The notes below the pieces were generated by a model. The model was not told the origin of the DNA. It made no database searches and was given only the letters and a program-made list of their open reading frames with translations. The translations under genes were made by a program, and so were the position numbers. Source: Helicobacteraceae bacterium (lineage in GTDB: Bacteria > Campylobacterota > Campylobacteria > Campylobacterales > SZUA-545). From it: DNA of 28,181 nt. Shown here piece by piece: positions 16,788 to 24,092 of this stretch. How positions within the stretch are numbered: position 1 is the stretch's first letter; every line of letters begins with the position of its first letter. The stretch is from contig JAISOU010000089.1 of NCBI GenBank assembly GCA_031275395.1, positions 1 to 28,181 on the forward strand, written 5' to 3'.

Positions 16788-18169
16788 ATAAAGCCGAAGT
16801 AGAAAAACTTAAACATCAAGGCGCAAATAATGTCGCGGCTTTAATCGCAAACTATAACGATACGAATAGTATCGAGTTTATTCTTGAAAATTTAGGTCGT
16901 TTGCCAAACAATTTTAACCCAGATTTTCTATACAAGCTATTAACGCACGCCCATTCGTCAATACGGTTAAACGCCGTTAAAAACATTGGGAAACTAAATG
17001 AAAAAGCGAATACAAACACGTTATACTCATTGTATAAAAATGAACAAAATAGCGGCGTTAAAAGAGAGATTGTATCCGCTATCGGCAGACAAAGAAAGAT
17101 CGCTAATAAAGCGATACTATTTGAATTTCTAAACGACGACAACCCAAAAATAGTATGCCAAGCGATTCGCGCCCTGCTCGTTTTCAAAAATGACAATGAA
17201 ATCATCGAGAAATTAAAGCTTTTGGCAAATCATCAAAATGAAATGGTAAGAACAATCATTTACAAAGAATTTTTTTTGGAAAACAGCTCAGCCGATTTAC
17301 AACCGCAAGCGCAAACATACGACTTTCTTAAAAATATTGTCATTAACGCCGATACGCTTGAAGCGCTCAAATACGCGCCAAGCGAAAGCGTTCATTTAAC
17401 CTTTACTTCGCCGCCTTATTATAACGCTAAGGATTATTCAATATATCCAAGTTATAAAGCGTATTTAGAGTTTTTGGAGAAGGTATTTATTCAAACGCAT
17501 AGAATAACAAAAGAAGGGCGATTTTTAATAGTTAATACTTCTCCGATCATCATTCCAAGAGTAAGTCGTTCGCATTCTAGCAAAAGATACGCTATTCCTT
17601 TCGATCTACATCCATATTTAATTAAAAACGGATGGGAGTTTATAGACGACATTATTTGGCTTAAACCCGAAGCGTGCGTAAAGAACCGTATCGGCGGCTT
17701 TATGCAACATCGCAAACCTTTAGGCTATAAGCCAAATTCGGTTACGGAATATCTAATGGTATATCGCAAATCCACAGACAAGCTATTAGATTGGAATATG
17801 AGAAACTATTCGACTAAAATTGTACATGAAAGCAAAGTTTCAGACGGATATGAAACCAGCAACGTTTGGAGGATCGATCCTAGTTTTGATAAGGTTCATT
17901 CCGCAGTTTTTCCCGCAGAACTATGCAAACGGGTAATTCAATACTATTCATATAAAGGCGATCTTATTTTTGACCCATTCGGCGGAAGCGGAACTGTCGC
18001 GAAAACTGCAAAATCTCTCGATCGTTTTTTCTTTTTAACCGAGCAAAATTCAAAGTATTTTGAATATATGAAAAATAAACTCAAACAACAAGATCTTTGC
18101 GATCAATCAAAAACGCAATTTTTGACGCTTGACCAATTTATTGAAAAGAGCAAAAATGAGCCTCGCTAA
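16781..18169 (+). CDS. HEAT-repeat / DNA methyltransferase fusion (beta class, N4-cytosine type)
   Basis: This is the modification enzyme of a type II restriction-modification pair. Residues about 30-165 form helical repeats of HEAT type (for example SSIRLNAVKNIGKL, SGVKREIVSAIG, NPKIVCQAIRALLVF, EMVRTIIYKEF). The methyltransferase follows, with the catalytic motif TSPPYYNAKDY (SPPY at 210-213) ahead of the AdoMet motif FDPFGGSG (397-404), the beta-class order. SPPY is typical of N4-cytosine enzymes. It overlaps trmA by seven bases and the endonuclease by 14, and is AT-richer than its core neighbours, which suggests acquisition. The helical domain probably aids DNA binding (inference). Confidence 0.88.
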   Translation: MLNKAEVEKLKHQGANNVAALIANYNDTNSIEFILENLGRLPNNFNPDFLYKLLTHAHSSIRLNAVKNIGKLNEKANTNTLYSLYKNEQNSGVKREIVSAIGRQRKIANKAILFEFLNDDNPKIVCQAIRALLVFKNDNEIIEKLKLLANHQNEMVRTIIYKEFFLENSSADLQPQAQTYDFLKNIVINADTLEALKYAPSESVHLTFTSPPYYNAKDYSIYPSYKAYLEFLEKVFIQTHRITKEGRFLIVNTSPIIIPRVSRSHSSKRYAIPFDLHPYLIKNGWEFIDDIIWLKPEACVKNRIGGFMQHRKPLGYKPNSVTEYLMVYRKSTDKLLDWNMRNYSTKIVHESKVSDGYETSNVWRIDPSFDKVHSAVFPAELCKRVIQYYSYKGDLIFDPFGGSGTVAKTAKSLDRFFFLTEQNSKYFEYMKNKLKQQDLCDQSKTQFLTLDQFIEKSKNEPR

Positions 18170-19106
18170 CCAAATTGTAAAAGACGTTATTTATCGCGTG
18201 ATAAAAGGCGAAGATTATCGTGTTGTAATTGTAAATTCAATTAACGCCGAATTTTTACAATTTTCAATTGATTTTTTTAAGCGAATAGTCGCCGCAAAAC
18301 TGAAATCTAAAAACATAAGTATTGATTGGTACAAGAAGGCTTTTATCTCCAATCCGCTATCTAGCGACGAGATAGCGATCAATGCTGGAATAAACAAAAA
18401 AACAATAACTAATATGCGCGGATTGGCAACAAAATCGATTGTAATCGACGCCGCAAACGAACATTTTGATTATCTGTACGACACAATACTGAATTTAGTG
18501 AAATCCTCCAATGATATTGAATTAACATTAACGATCAGGTTTAACGGAGTAAGCGTCGATCTTAGCGTTAGCGAAAGCCTTGTCGTTATCAATACGCTTG
18601 CCGTAAAACGAGCGCAATTAAAAGGCGGATTATGGAGCGCTATAGGTAAATCAGCAGAAAAATATATAGTGCTCGCTCTCTGCAAACTTTATGGCGTTAG
18701 CGATCAATACTATGACGCTTCGCGCTTTGTAAAAGATAAACAAAAGGCGGTAGATAGGGAGATAGATTTTTATTTATTGTCCAATAAGAAAAAATATCGC
18801 TGTGAAATTAAATTGATGGGCAAAGGCAATCCAGAAAGCACCGATGCAATTATAGCTAGAGGTTCTAAAGTTTTTGTTGCCGATACGTTTTCTTTGCAAA
18901 ATAAAAGCCAATGCGGCGAACTAGGCGTTTATTGGGTAGCGCTGCGCGATAAGAACGGCTTTAGGCGTTTCAAAACTATTCTGAAAACGCTTAACATTCC
19001 GCATAACGATTATTTAGGAAATTTAGATATCGATCTGCCGCCTATACTAGATGAATTATTCGCTAAAAAAGGCATTGCTAGTATAAACAAAAATAGCGCA
19101 AAATAA
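18156..19106 (+). CDS. Type II restriction endonuclease, CfrBI-like
   Basis: The 316-residue protein has a PD-(D/E)xK-like core: REIDFYLL with D204, then KKYRCEIKLMGKGNPES with E217 and K219. The C-terminal half, including SAIGKSAEKYIVLALCKLYGV, resembles the CfrBI endonuclease family as I recall it. CfrBI cuts CCWWGG and its partner is an N4-cytosine methyltransferase, which fits the gene upstream, but specificity here is inference. I choose ATG 18156, behind AAGAG, over the TTG at 18129. It overlaps the methyltransferase end by 14 bases, so expression is coupled. Confidence 0.82.
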   Translation: MSLANQIVKDVIYRVIKGEDYRVVIVNSINAEFLQFSIDFFKRIVAAKLKSKNISIDWYKKAFISNPLSSDEIAINAGINKKTITNMRGLATKSIVIDAANEHFDYLYDTILNLVKSSNDIELTLTIRFNGVSVDLSVSESLVVINTLAVKRAQLKGGLWSAIGKSAEKYIVLALCKLYGVSDQYYDASRFVKDKQKAVDREIDFYLLSNKKKYRCEIKLMGKGNPESTDAIIARGSKVFVADTFSLQNKSQCGELGVYWVALRDKNGFRRFKTILKTLNIPHNDYLGNLDIDLPPILDELFAKKGIASINKNSAK

Positions 19107-19136
19107 ATGCGCTTAACTTAAGTGAAAGGAGTGAAG

Positions 19137-20264
19137 ATGAGATACGATTTTGAACCTTATCCGTTTGATAAGTTGCGCGAATTGTTGAACGGCGTCAAGC
19201 CAAATAGCGCAAAAAAGCCGATCAATTTGCAGATCGGCGAACCGCAATTTGAAACGCCGAAAGAGATTTTAGAAGTATTAAACGCCCATCAAAAAATGTT
19301 TAATAAATATCCTCTTAGCGCGGGTATTCCAAAGCTAAATGAGGCGCAGATTGGCTTTGTCGATCGGCGTTTTGGAATAAAGTTAGAAAACAATCAGATT
19401 CTGCCTACGCTTGGAACGCGAGAGGCGCTTTTTAACTTTCCGCAATGCTTGCTTTTTGATATAGCAAATCCCGCGATCGCCTATCCAAATCCTTTTTATC
19501 AAATCTACGAAGGGGCGGCAAAAGCGAGTCGAGCAAGAAGCGTTTTATTAGATCTAACCCGCGAAAATAGTTTTAAGCCCGATATAACCGATCGACGATT
19601 AAAAGATTGCGATCTGGTTATTTTGAATTCGCCCAATAACCCTACCGGATCGGTTTTAAGTTTAGAAGAGCTTACGGAATGGGCGAAGCTATCCGAAAAG
19701 TTTGGTTTTACTTTGCTAAGCGACGAGTGCTATTCGGAGATTTACGATAAAGAGCCGCCGCCATCGTTACTGCAAGCAGCGATAAAAGCTAGCAACGCCG
19801 AGTTTAAGAATATAATCGTGATGAACTCGCTTTCAAAGCGCAGTAGCGCCGCAGGAATTAGAAGCGGCTTTGTCGCGGGCGATAAAAATATCTTGCGCTC
19901 TTACGCCAAATATCGATCGTACGCGGGCGCGACTTCTGGCGTTCCGCTTCAGATCGCTTCGGCTTATGCGTGGCTAGACGATAAGCATAGCGACGAGATT
20001 CGTTTGAAATACGCAAAGAATATGCGGTTGGCGCAAAAAGCGCTTAATATCGACGCGCCAAGCGCAACGTTTTATTTATGGATAGCGGTAAACGACGATC
20101 TAAAAGCGGCGCAAGAGCTATACAAGGATCAGGCGCTATGCGTTTTACCCGGAACGTTTCTTGCAAGAGGTAAAAATCCGCTTGGATTTTTGCGCGTCGC
20201 GCTTGTTTATGAAGAAAGCGAAACAATCGAAGCGCTCGATAGATTAAAAGAGTATTTACAATGA
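19137..20264 (+). CDS. dapC: Succinyldiaminopimelate aminotransferase DapC (class I/II PLP aminotransferase)
   Basis: This PLP enzyme is likely the N-succinyl-L,L-diaminopimelate aminotransferase of the lysine/peptidoglycan branch. The 375-residue protein starts MRYDFEPYPFDKLREL, typical of the Campylobacterota enzyme, and shows LQIGEPQFETP, NSPNNPTGSVLS, DECYSEIY and the PLP lysine in NSLSKRSSAAGIRSGF. ATG 19137 is chosen because AAAGGAG lies just upstream; a GTG at 19122 lies before that site. The adjacent murC makes another peptidoglycan precursor. Fold-type I aminotransferases are easily confused, so the substrate is less certain than the class. Confidence 0.85.
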   Translation: MRYDFEPYPFDKLRELLNGVKPNSAKKPINLQIGEPQFETPKEILEVLNAHQKMFNKYPLSAGIPKLNEAQIGFVDRRFGIKLENNQILPTLGTREALFNFPQCLLFDIANPAIAYPNPFYQIYEGAAKASRARSVLLDLTRENSFKPDITDRRLKDCDLVILNSPNNPTGSVLSLEELTEWAKLSEKFGFTLLSDECYSEIYDKEPPPSLLQAAIKASNAEFKNIIVMNSLSKRSSAAGIRSGFVAGDKNILRSYAKYRSYAGATSGVPLQIASAYAWLDDKHSDEIRLKYAKNMRLAQKALNIDAPSATFYLWIAVNDDLKAAQELYKDQALCVLPGTFLARGKNPLGFLRVALVYEESETIEALDRLKEYLQ

Positions 20265-20304
20265 TAAAAGGGACGTTTTGACGATAAATCAACAGAGAGA
20301 GAAA

Positions 20305-21585
20305 ATGAAAAAAATACATTTTATCGGTATTGGCGGGATCGGCATTTCGGCGCTTGCTAGATTAACGGCGCACGAGGGGCATATAGTAAGCGGATCGGAC
20401 GTAGCGGAAACTCCGCTGATAGCAAAACTGCGCGGCGAAGGTATAAAAATCAACGTGCCTCATAACGCGAACGTAATTAACGATCAGGATTTAGTGATCC
20501 ATTCGGCGATCATCAAAACCGATAACGAAGAGATAATCGAAGCAAAAAAGCGCGGTATTACTACGCTATGCCGCAAAGAGGCGCTAAAAAGTATCTTAGC
20601 CGATAAAGAGGTTTTCTCGGTTGCGGGCGCGCACGGTAAAAGCACTACTACCGCTATTTTATCTACCATACTAGAATCCTCCGCGCTTATCGGCGCAGAG
20701 GTTAAAAACTTTGGTTCAAACGTTCGTTTTGTAGAGGGTAAAACTCTAGCGTTTGAAGCGGACGAGTCGGACGCTAGTTTCTTACATTCAAATCCAAGCG
20801 TAGCGATTGTAACCAACGCGGAACCCGAACATATGGAGTATTATGATTATGATCTTGATAAGTTTCACAACGCTTATTTAGAGTTTCTCTCGCTTGCCAA
20901 GATCCGCATAATAAACGCGGAAGATGATTTTCTTTATACCTATAAAGACGAAGCGATCCGTTTGTATCCTAGCAAAGATATAAAAAATCTGCGTTTTATT
21001 TTGAAAGAAGGCGAACCTTTTACGGCGTTTGAGTTAAAAGGTTTAGGCGAGTTTTTTGCGTGGGGTTTCGGCGCTCATATTGCGATCGACGCAAGCCTTG
21101 CGATTTTAGCCGCTAATTTAGTTTTGCCGATTGAAACGATTCGAAAACGTATATCTAATTATAAAGGGATCAAAAAACGTTTTGATATTGTTCGACGAGC
21201 GGATAAATTAGTCGTGATCGACGATTACGGACATCACCCGACTGAAATTGAAGCGACTTTGCGATCGATATTGCAATATAAAGAGTTATTGGGACTACAA
21301 AACGTTACGGCCGTTTGGCAACCGCATAAGTATTCGCGCACTTTGCATAATCTTGATCGTTTTGTTCAGTGCTTTAACGGCGTCGATCGGCTTATTATTC
21401 TGCCGGTTTGGGCGGCGGGCGAAACGCCTATAGAATTAAATCTAAGCGAACGCTTCGAGCGATATAAACCAACTTTTGCGCCCGACGTGCAAAGCGTAAA
21501 AGAAACGATCAAAGAAGGCGCGTTAATAGGTTTTGGCGCGGGCAACCTTACCTATCAACTTCATAGCGCTTACGAATCAAATTGA
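20305..21585 (+). CDS. murC: UDP-N-acetylmuramate-L-alanine ligase MurC
   Basis: MurC adds the first L-alanine to UDP-MurNAc in the cytoplasm. The 426-residue protein starts MKKIHFIGIGGIGISALARL (Rossmann domain), has the ATP loop AGAHGKSTTTA, then FEADESDASFL, VTNAEPEHMEYYD, and the C-terminal VIDDYGHHPTEIEATL and WQPHKYSRT motifs. ATG 20305 follows AGAGAGA and gives the family N-terminus; the TTG 27 bases upstream is unlikely. It follows dapC by 40 bases. Confidence 0.96.
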   Translation: MKKIHFIGIGGIGISALARLTAHEGHIVSGSDVAETPLIAKLRGEGIKINVPHNANVINDQDLVIHSAIIKTDNEEIIEAKKRGITTLCRKEALKSILADKEVFSVAGAHGKSTTTAILSTILESSALIGAEVKNFGSNVRFVEGKTLAFEADESDASFLHSNPSVAIVTNAEPEHMEYYDYDLDKFHNAYLEFLSLAKIRIINAEDDFLYTYKDEAIRLYPSKDIKNLRFILKEGEPFTAFELKGLGEFFAWGFGAHIAIDASLAILAANLVLPIETIRKRISNYKGIKKRFDIVRRADKLVVIDDYGHHPTEIEATLRSILQYKELLGLQNVTAVWQPHKYSRTLHNLDRFVQCFNGVDRLIILPVWAAGETPIELNLSERFERYKPTFAPDVQSVKETIKEGALIGFGAGNLTYQLHSAYESN

Positions 21586-21594
21586 AGGGCTAAA

Positions 21595-21666
21595 GTAAAA
21601 AAGATAAAAGCAAGCGCCGTATCGTTTTTAGCGATTATCGCTATAAATTGTCCGTATGCGCATTAA
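21595..21666 (+). pseudogene. Signal-peptide-like remnant after murC
   Basis: In the gap between murC and flgS the plus strand encodes VKKIKASAVSFLAIIAINCPYAH and then stops. It looks like a complete signal peptide: a basic start, a hydrophobic core and a PYAH end. AAGGG lies six bases before a GTA codon where a start would be expected, so the start codon may have mutated. The rest of any gene is missing. The remaining sequence to 21740 shows nothing recognisable. Confidence 0.3.
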
Positions 21667-21740
21667 AAAAACTTACGCGCCGCCAAAAAGTATTAAGAAA
21701 ATCGCGACATAGAAAGATTAGCGCGTCGTAAAATCGCCGC

Positions 21741-22727
21741 TTAAGCGCCCGTAAAGCGAAATAAAAAGCCTTTTTTGTCCTCCAAAAGCGTTAGGTTTCC
21801 ATTATGAGCCTCAATAATTTGGCGCGTTAAAATAAGCCCCAAACCATGCCCTTTTGTTTTGCTTGTGTAAAACGCTTCAAAAAGCCGTTCTTTATTTTCA
21901 AAAGGCTTGCCGTTATCGCTAATTTCCAATTCGTGAAACTCGCCGTTTTTGCGGTAATTTACGACGATCGCGCCGTCCTCGTTTTCGCACTCCTCAATTG
22001 CGTCGATCGCGTTAAAAATAATATTTTGAAGCGCCAAAGAGATCAGATCAAAATCCGCGCTAACCTTTACGGCGGACAGATTAAAAGAAAAATCAATCGA
22101 CTTTGAATAAGAATAATTCGCTACGCCGCCGTTAAGCTCCGCGATTAGATCGCTTAATGCAAATTGACGGGGATTTAGCGTAAATCCTTTAGAAAATAAG
22201 AGCGTAGCTTTTACAATTCGCTCTACGCGCCAGATCGATTTTTTGATTTCTAGCACGATCGATTTTGCGCGAATATCGACTTTATTAAAAAGCGTAGAAG
22301 TTAAGATTGCCGCGGCGCCGATCGGGTTGCGAATCTCATGCGCTAGATGCGCCGCCATTTGCCCCATAGCGATTAAACGTTCGTTTCGTTTATTTTTGGT
22401 ATTATCCGTAGCGGTGATAATAGTTTTTCCGTTTTGTTTTGATACCTGCAAAAGATAGAACTTATCGTTTATCTCTATCTCTGTGTCGTTTTGCTCCAAA
22501 CGGATCGTGAGCGGATCGATTTGCGTCGCTCGCGCCTTTTCATTGCTAACGTAGATCGATCCGTCGTCGTTTAATACCCATAACGCCGTCGGCTGAACTT
22601 CGATCACCTCTTTTAATAAAGCGCGCTGTTCTAGAAAATCTTTTTCCATCGCGTCGATCTGCTCGATCAGATTCGGCAGTTGTTTTAACAGCTCTTTTGT
22701 TTCGACGCTATATTTATCGTTTTGCAT
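21741..22727 (-). CDS. flgS: Sensor histidine kinase FlgS
   Basis: FlgS is the cytoplasmic kinase that phosphorylates FlgR to turn on sigma-54 flagellar genes in Campylobacter and Helicobacter. The 328-residue protein lacks membrane segments. It has an N-terminal coiled and PAS-like sensing part (about 20-110), the phosphoacceptor histidine in AAHLAHEIRNPIGAAA (H130), the dimerisation helix with IWRVERIVKATLLFSKG, the N-box NIIFNAIDAIE, and the G2 box GHGLGLILTRQII. flgR is not in the window. It reads toward murC and away from the island. Confidence 0.92.
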   Translation of the reverse strand: MQNDKYSVETKELLKQLPNLIEQIDAMEKDFLEQRALLKEVIEVQPTALWVLNDDGSIYVSNEKARATQIDPLTIRLEQNDTEIEINDKFYLLQVSKQNGKTIITATDNTKNKRNERLIAMGQMAAHLAHEIRNPIGAAAILTSTLFNKVDIRAKSIVLEIKKSIWRVERIVKATLLFSKGFTLNPRQFALSDLIAELNGGVANYSYSKSIDFSFNLSAVKVSADFDLISLALQNIIFNAIDAIEECENEDGAIVVNYRKNGEFHELEISDNGKPFENKERLFEAFYTSKTKGHGLGLILTRQIIEAHNGNLTLLEDKKGFLFRFTGA

Positions 22728-22759
22728 TGGCGGATTCTATTCGCATTTGTCTTTATATA

Positions 22760-22781
22760 GCGCCACTTTTTGAAATGGCGC
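22760..22781. promoter_or_regulatory. Palindrome upstream of flgS, possible operator
   Basis: GCGCCA and TGGCGC form a 6-bp inverted repeat around a 10-base centre, 33 bases upstream of the flgS start and just outside the left island repeat. No T-run follows, so an operator or a weak hairpin fits better than a terminator. No regulator is known for this site. Confidence 0.3.
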
Positions 22782-22799
22782 AAACCTATTTTACCACAA

Positions 22800-23003
22800 A
22801 ATCCGAGAGGTAAGAAGTTAAAAGTGAAAAATTAAACAGAAACGAAGTCTTCTTTCGGCGGATCGCCCCCTACCCAAACGGTGCGGCGCGCATTAAACGC
22901 CCTTCGAGCGTTGCCTTCGGCGATTTTTTCTCCCCCAAAACAAGCGGGCTACGCCCGCTTAAAAATGGAAATAACCGACGGCGGAGCCGTCAGGGATACA
23001 GAT
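22800..23003 (+). repeat. Left arm of island inverted repeat
   Basis: The outer block 22800-22870 (71 bp, from AATCCGAGAG to GCCCCC) matches the reverse complement of 26668-26739 with six substitutions and one gap. The inner block 22962-23003 (42 bp, from AAAATGG to ACAGAT) matches the reverse complement of 26595-26636 with six substitutions. Ninety-one bases separate the blocks here, against 31 on the right. The extra left spacer holds a small hairpin with T6 (22911-22929) and a perfect hairpin at 22942-22960. Confidence 0.85.
22942..22960. other. Perfect hairpin inside the left arm
   Basis: AAGCGGGC and GCCCGCTT pair over eight bases around a TAC loop. On the plus strand it is followed by A residues; on the minus strand the bases after it read TTGTTTT, so it could act as a minus-strand terminator shielding flgS, or it may be a small inserted element, as the right arm lacks it. 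Confidence 0.4.
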
Positions 23004-23064
23004 AAGAAAATGGATAACAGGGTGGAAAGAACTTATATCAAAATGTTTATGATTTTTCAAAATA

Positions 23065-23075
23065 TGTGATATAAT
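23065..23075 (+). promoter_or_regulatory. Extended -10 promoter of the restriction-modification operon
   Basis: TGTGATATAAT contains a perfect TATAAT at 23070-23075. The ATG of the methyltransferase follows after exactly six bases (TTAGGT), so a normal start point falls on the A of the ATG. There is no clear -35 box and no strong ribosome site. The same 11-mer precedes the opposing operon at the same spacing. Confidence 0.7.
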
Positions 23076-23081
23076 TTAGGT

Positions 23082-24092
23082 ATGGCAAGAACCAGTAAAT
23101 CGGATAGGAATAAAACAATTGACTTTTCGCTTGAAGAAGGTCAAGAGTATTTTGACCGCTGTATCACAGACGAGAAAGACTTGCCTTTGAACACGATAAT
23201 GAATAAAACCATCAACGGCGATACTTTCAAAATAATGGAAAAATTGCCGAAAAAATTCGTGGATTTGCTTATTGTTGATCCGCCGTATAATCTTTCAAAA
23301 GATTATAATGGTAGTAAATTCAAAAAAACAGATGATGAAAGTTATGCTAAATATACGGAGCAATGGTTGAAATTAGTCGCACCACTTTTGAAAGATGAAG
23401 CATCTGTTTATATCTGTTGCGACTGGAAAACAAGTGTTGTTATCGGTAGAGTTTTGCCAAAATATTTAAATGTTCGTAATCGCATAACTTGGCAACGGGA
23501 AAAAGGGCGTGGGGCAAAAGAAAACTGGAAAAATGGGCTTGAAGATATTTGGTTTGCCACAAATAGTGGGCGTTGGACTTTTAATTTAGAAGATGTCAAG
23601 GTTCGTAAAAAAGTAATCGCACCGTATAAAGAAGAAGGCAAACCGAAAGACTGGCAAGAAACCGAAAAAGGTAATTTCCGTGATACTTGCCCGTCAAACT
23701 TTTGGGACGACTGTTCAATTCCGTATTGGTCAATGCCCGAAAACACTGCTCACCCAACGCAAAAACCTGAAAAACTACTCGCTAAAATGATTTTGGCAAG
23801 TTCTAACAAGGGTGATGTAGTTTTTGACCCATTTTTAGGCAGTGGCTCAACTTCCGTAACGGCTAAAAAATTAGGACGAAAATTTGTTGGTATAGAATTA
23901 GACAAAACATACTGTGCTTGGACAGAAAAACGGCTTGAAATGGCTGACACCGATGACGAAATACAAGGCTATACCGACGGCGTTTTCTGGGAGCGAAACA
24001 CTCTCGGCGAGCAGAAAAAAGTTAAAACTAATTTATCAACAAAGCAAATGAAAGAGGAAAATTATGGACAAATCGCTTTCGCAACTAATTAA
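23082..24092 (+). CDS. Site-specific DNA methyltransferase (beta class, DPPY, probably N6-adenine)
   Basis: This is the modification enzyme of the island's restriction-modification system. The 336-residue protein has the catalytic motif LIVDPPYNLSKDY (DPPY at 66-69) ahead of the AdoMet motif VVFDPFLGSGSTSV (248-255), with HPTQKPEKLLAKMILASS just before it; this is the beta-class order, and DPPY usually means adenine-N6. An N-terminal stretch of about 40 residues precedes the usual NKTINGDTF beginning of the catalytic domain. Its last 29 bases overlap the next gene. Base use is AT-rich, with no CGATCG noticed, unlike core genes. The target sequence cannot be read from the protein. Confidence 0.9.
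   Translation: MARTSKSDRNKTIDFSLEEGQEYFDRCITDEKDLPLNTIMNKTINGDTFKIMEKLPKKFVDLLIVDPPYNLSKDYNGSKFKKTDDESYAKYTEQWLKLVAPLLKDEASVYICCDWKTSVVIGRVLPKYLNVRNRITWQREKGRGAKENWKNGLEDIWFATNSGRWTFNLEDVKVRKKVIAPYKEEGKPKDWQETEKGNFRDTCPSNFWDDCSIPYWSMPENTAHPTQKPEKLLAKMILASSNKGDVVFDPFLGSGSTSVTAKKLGRKFVGIELDKTYCAWTEKRLEMADTDDEIQGYTDGVFWERNTLGEQKKVKTNLSTKQMKEENYGQIAFATN

Noticed and set aside
19095-19113. AGCGC...GCGCT hairpin after the CfrBI-like gene as a terminator
   Set aside because: Only five base pairs with a nine-base loop and no T-run; too weak to call.
22881-23069. 62-codon open frame in the left arm of the island repeat, with a similar short frame (METTDGG...) in the right arm
   Set aside because: The six differences between the inner arms are spread evenly over codon positions, the right copy stops after 16 codons, and neither has a ribosome site. 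It is better read as repeat DNA.
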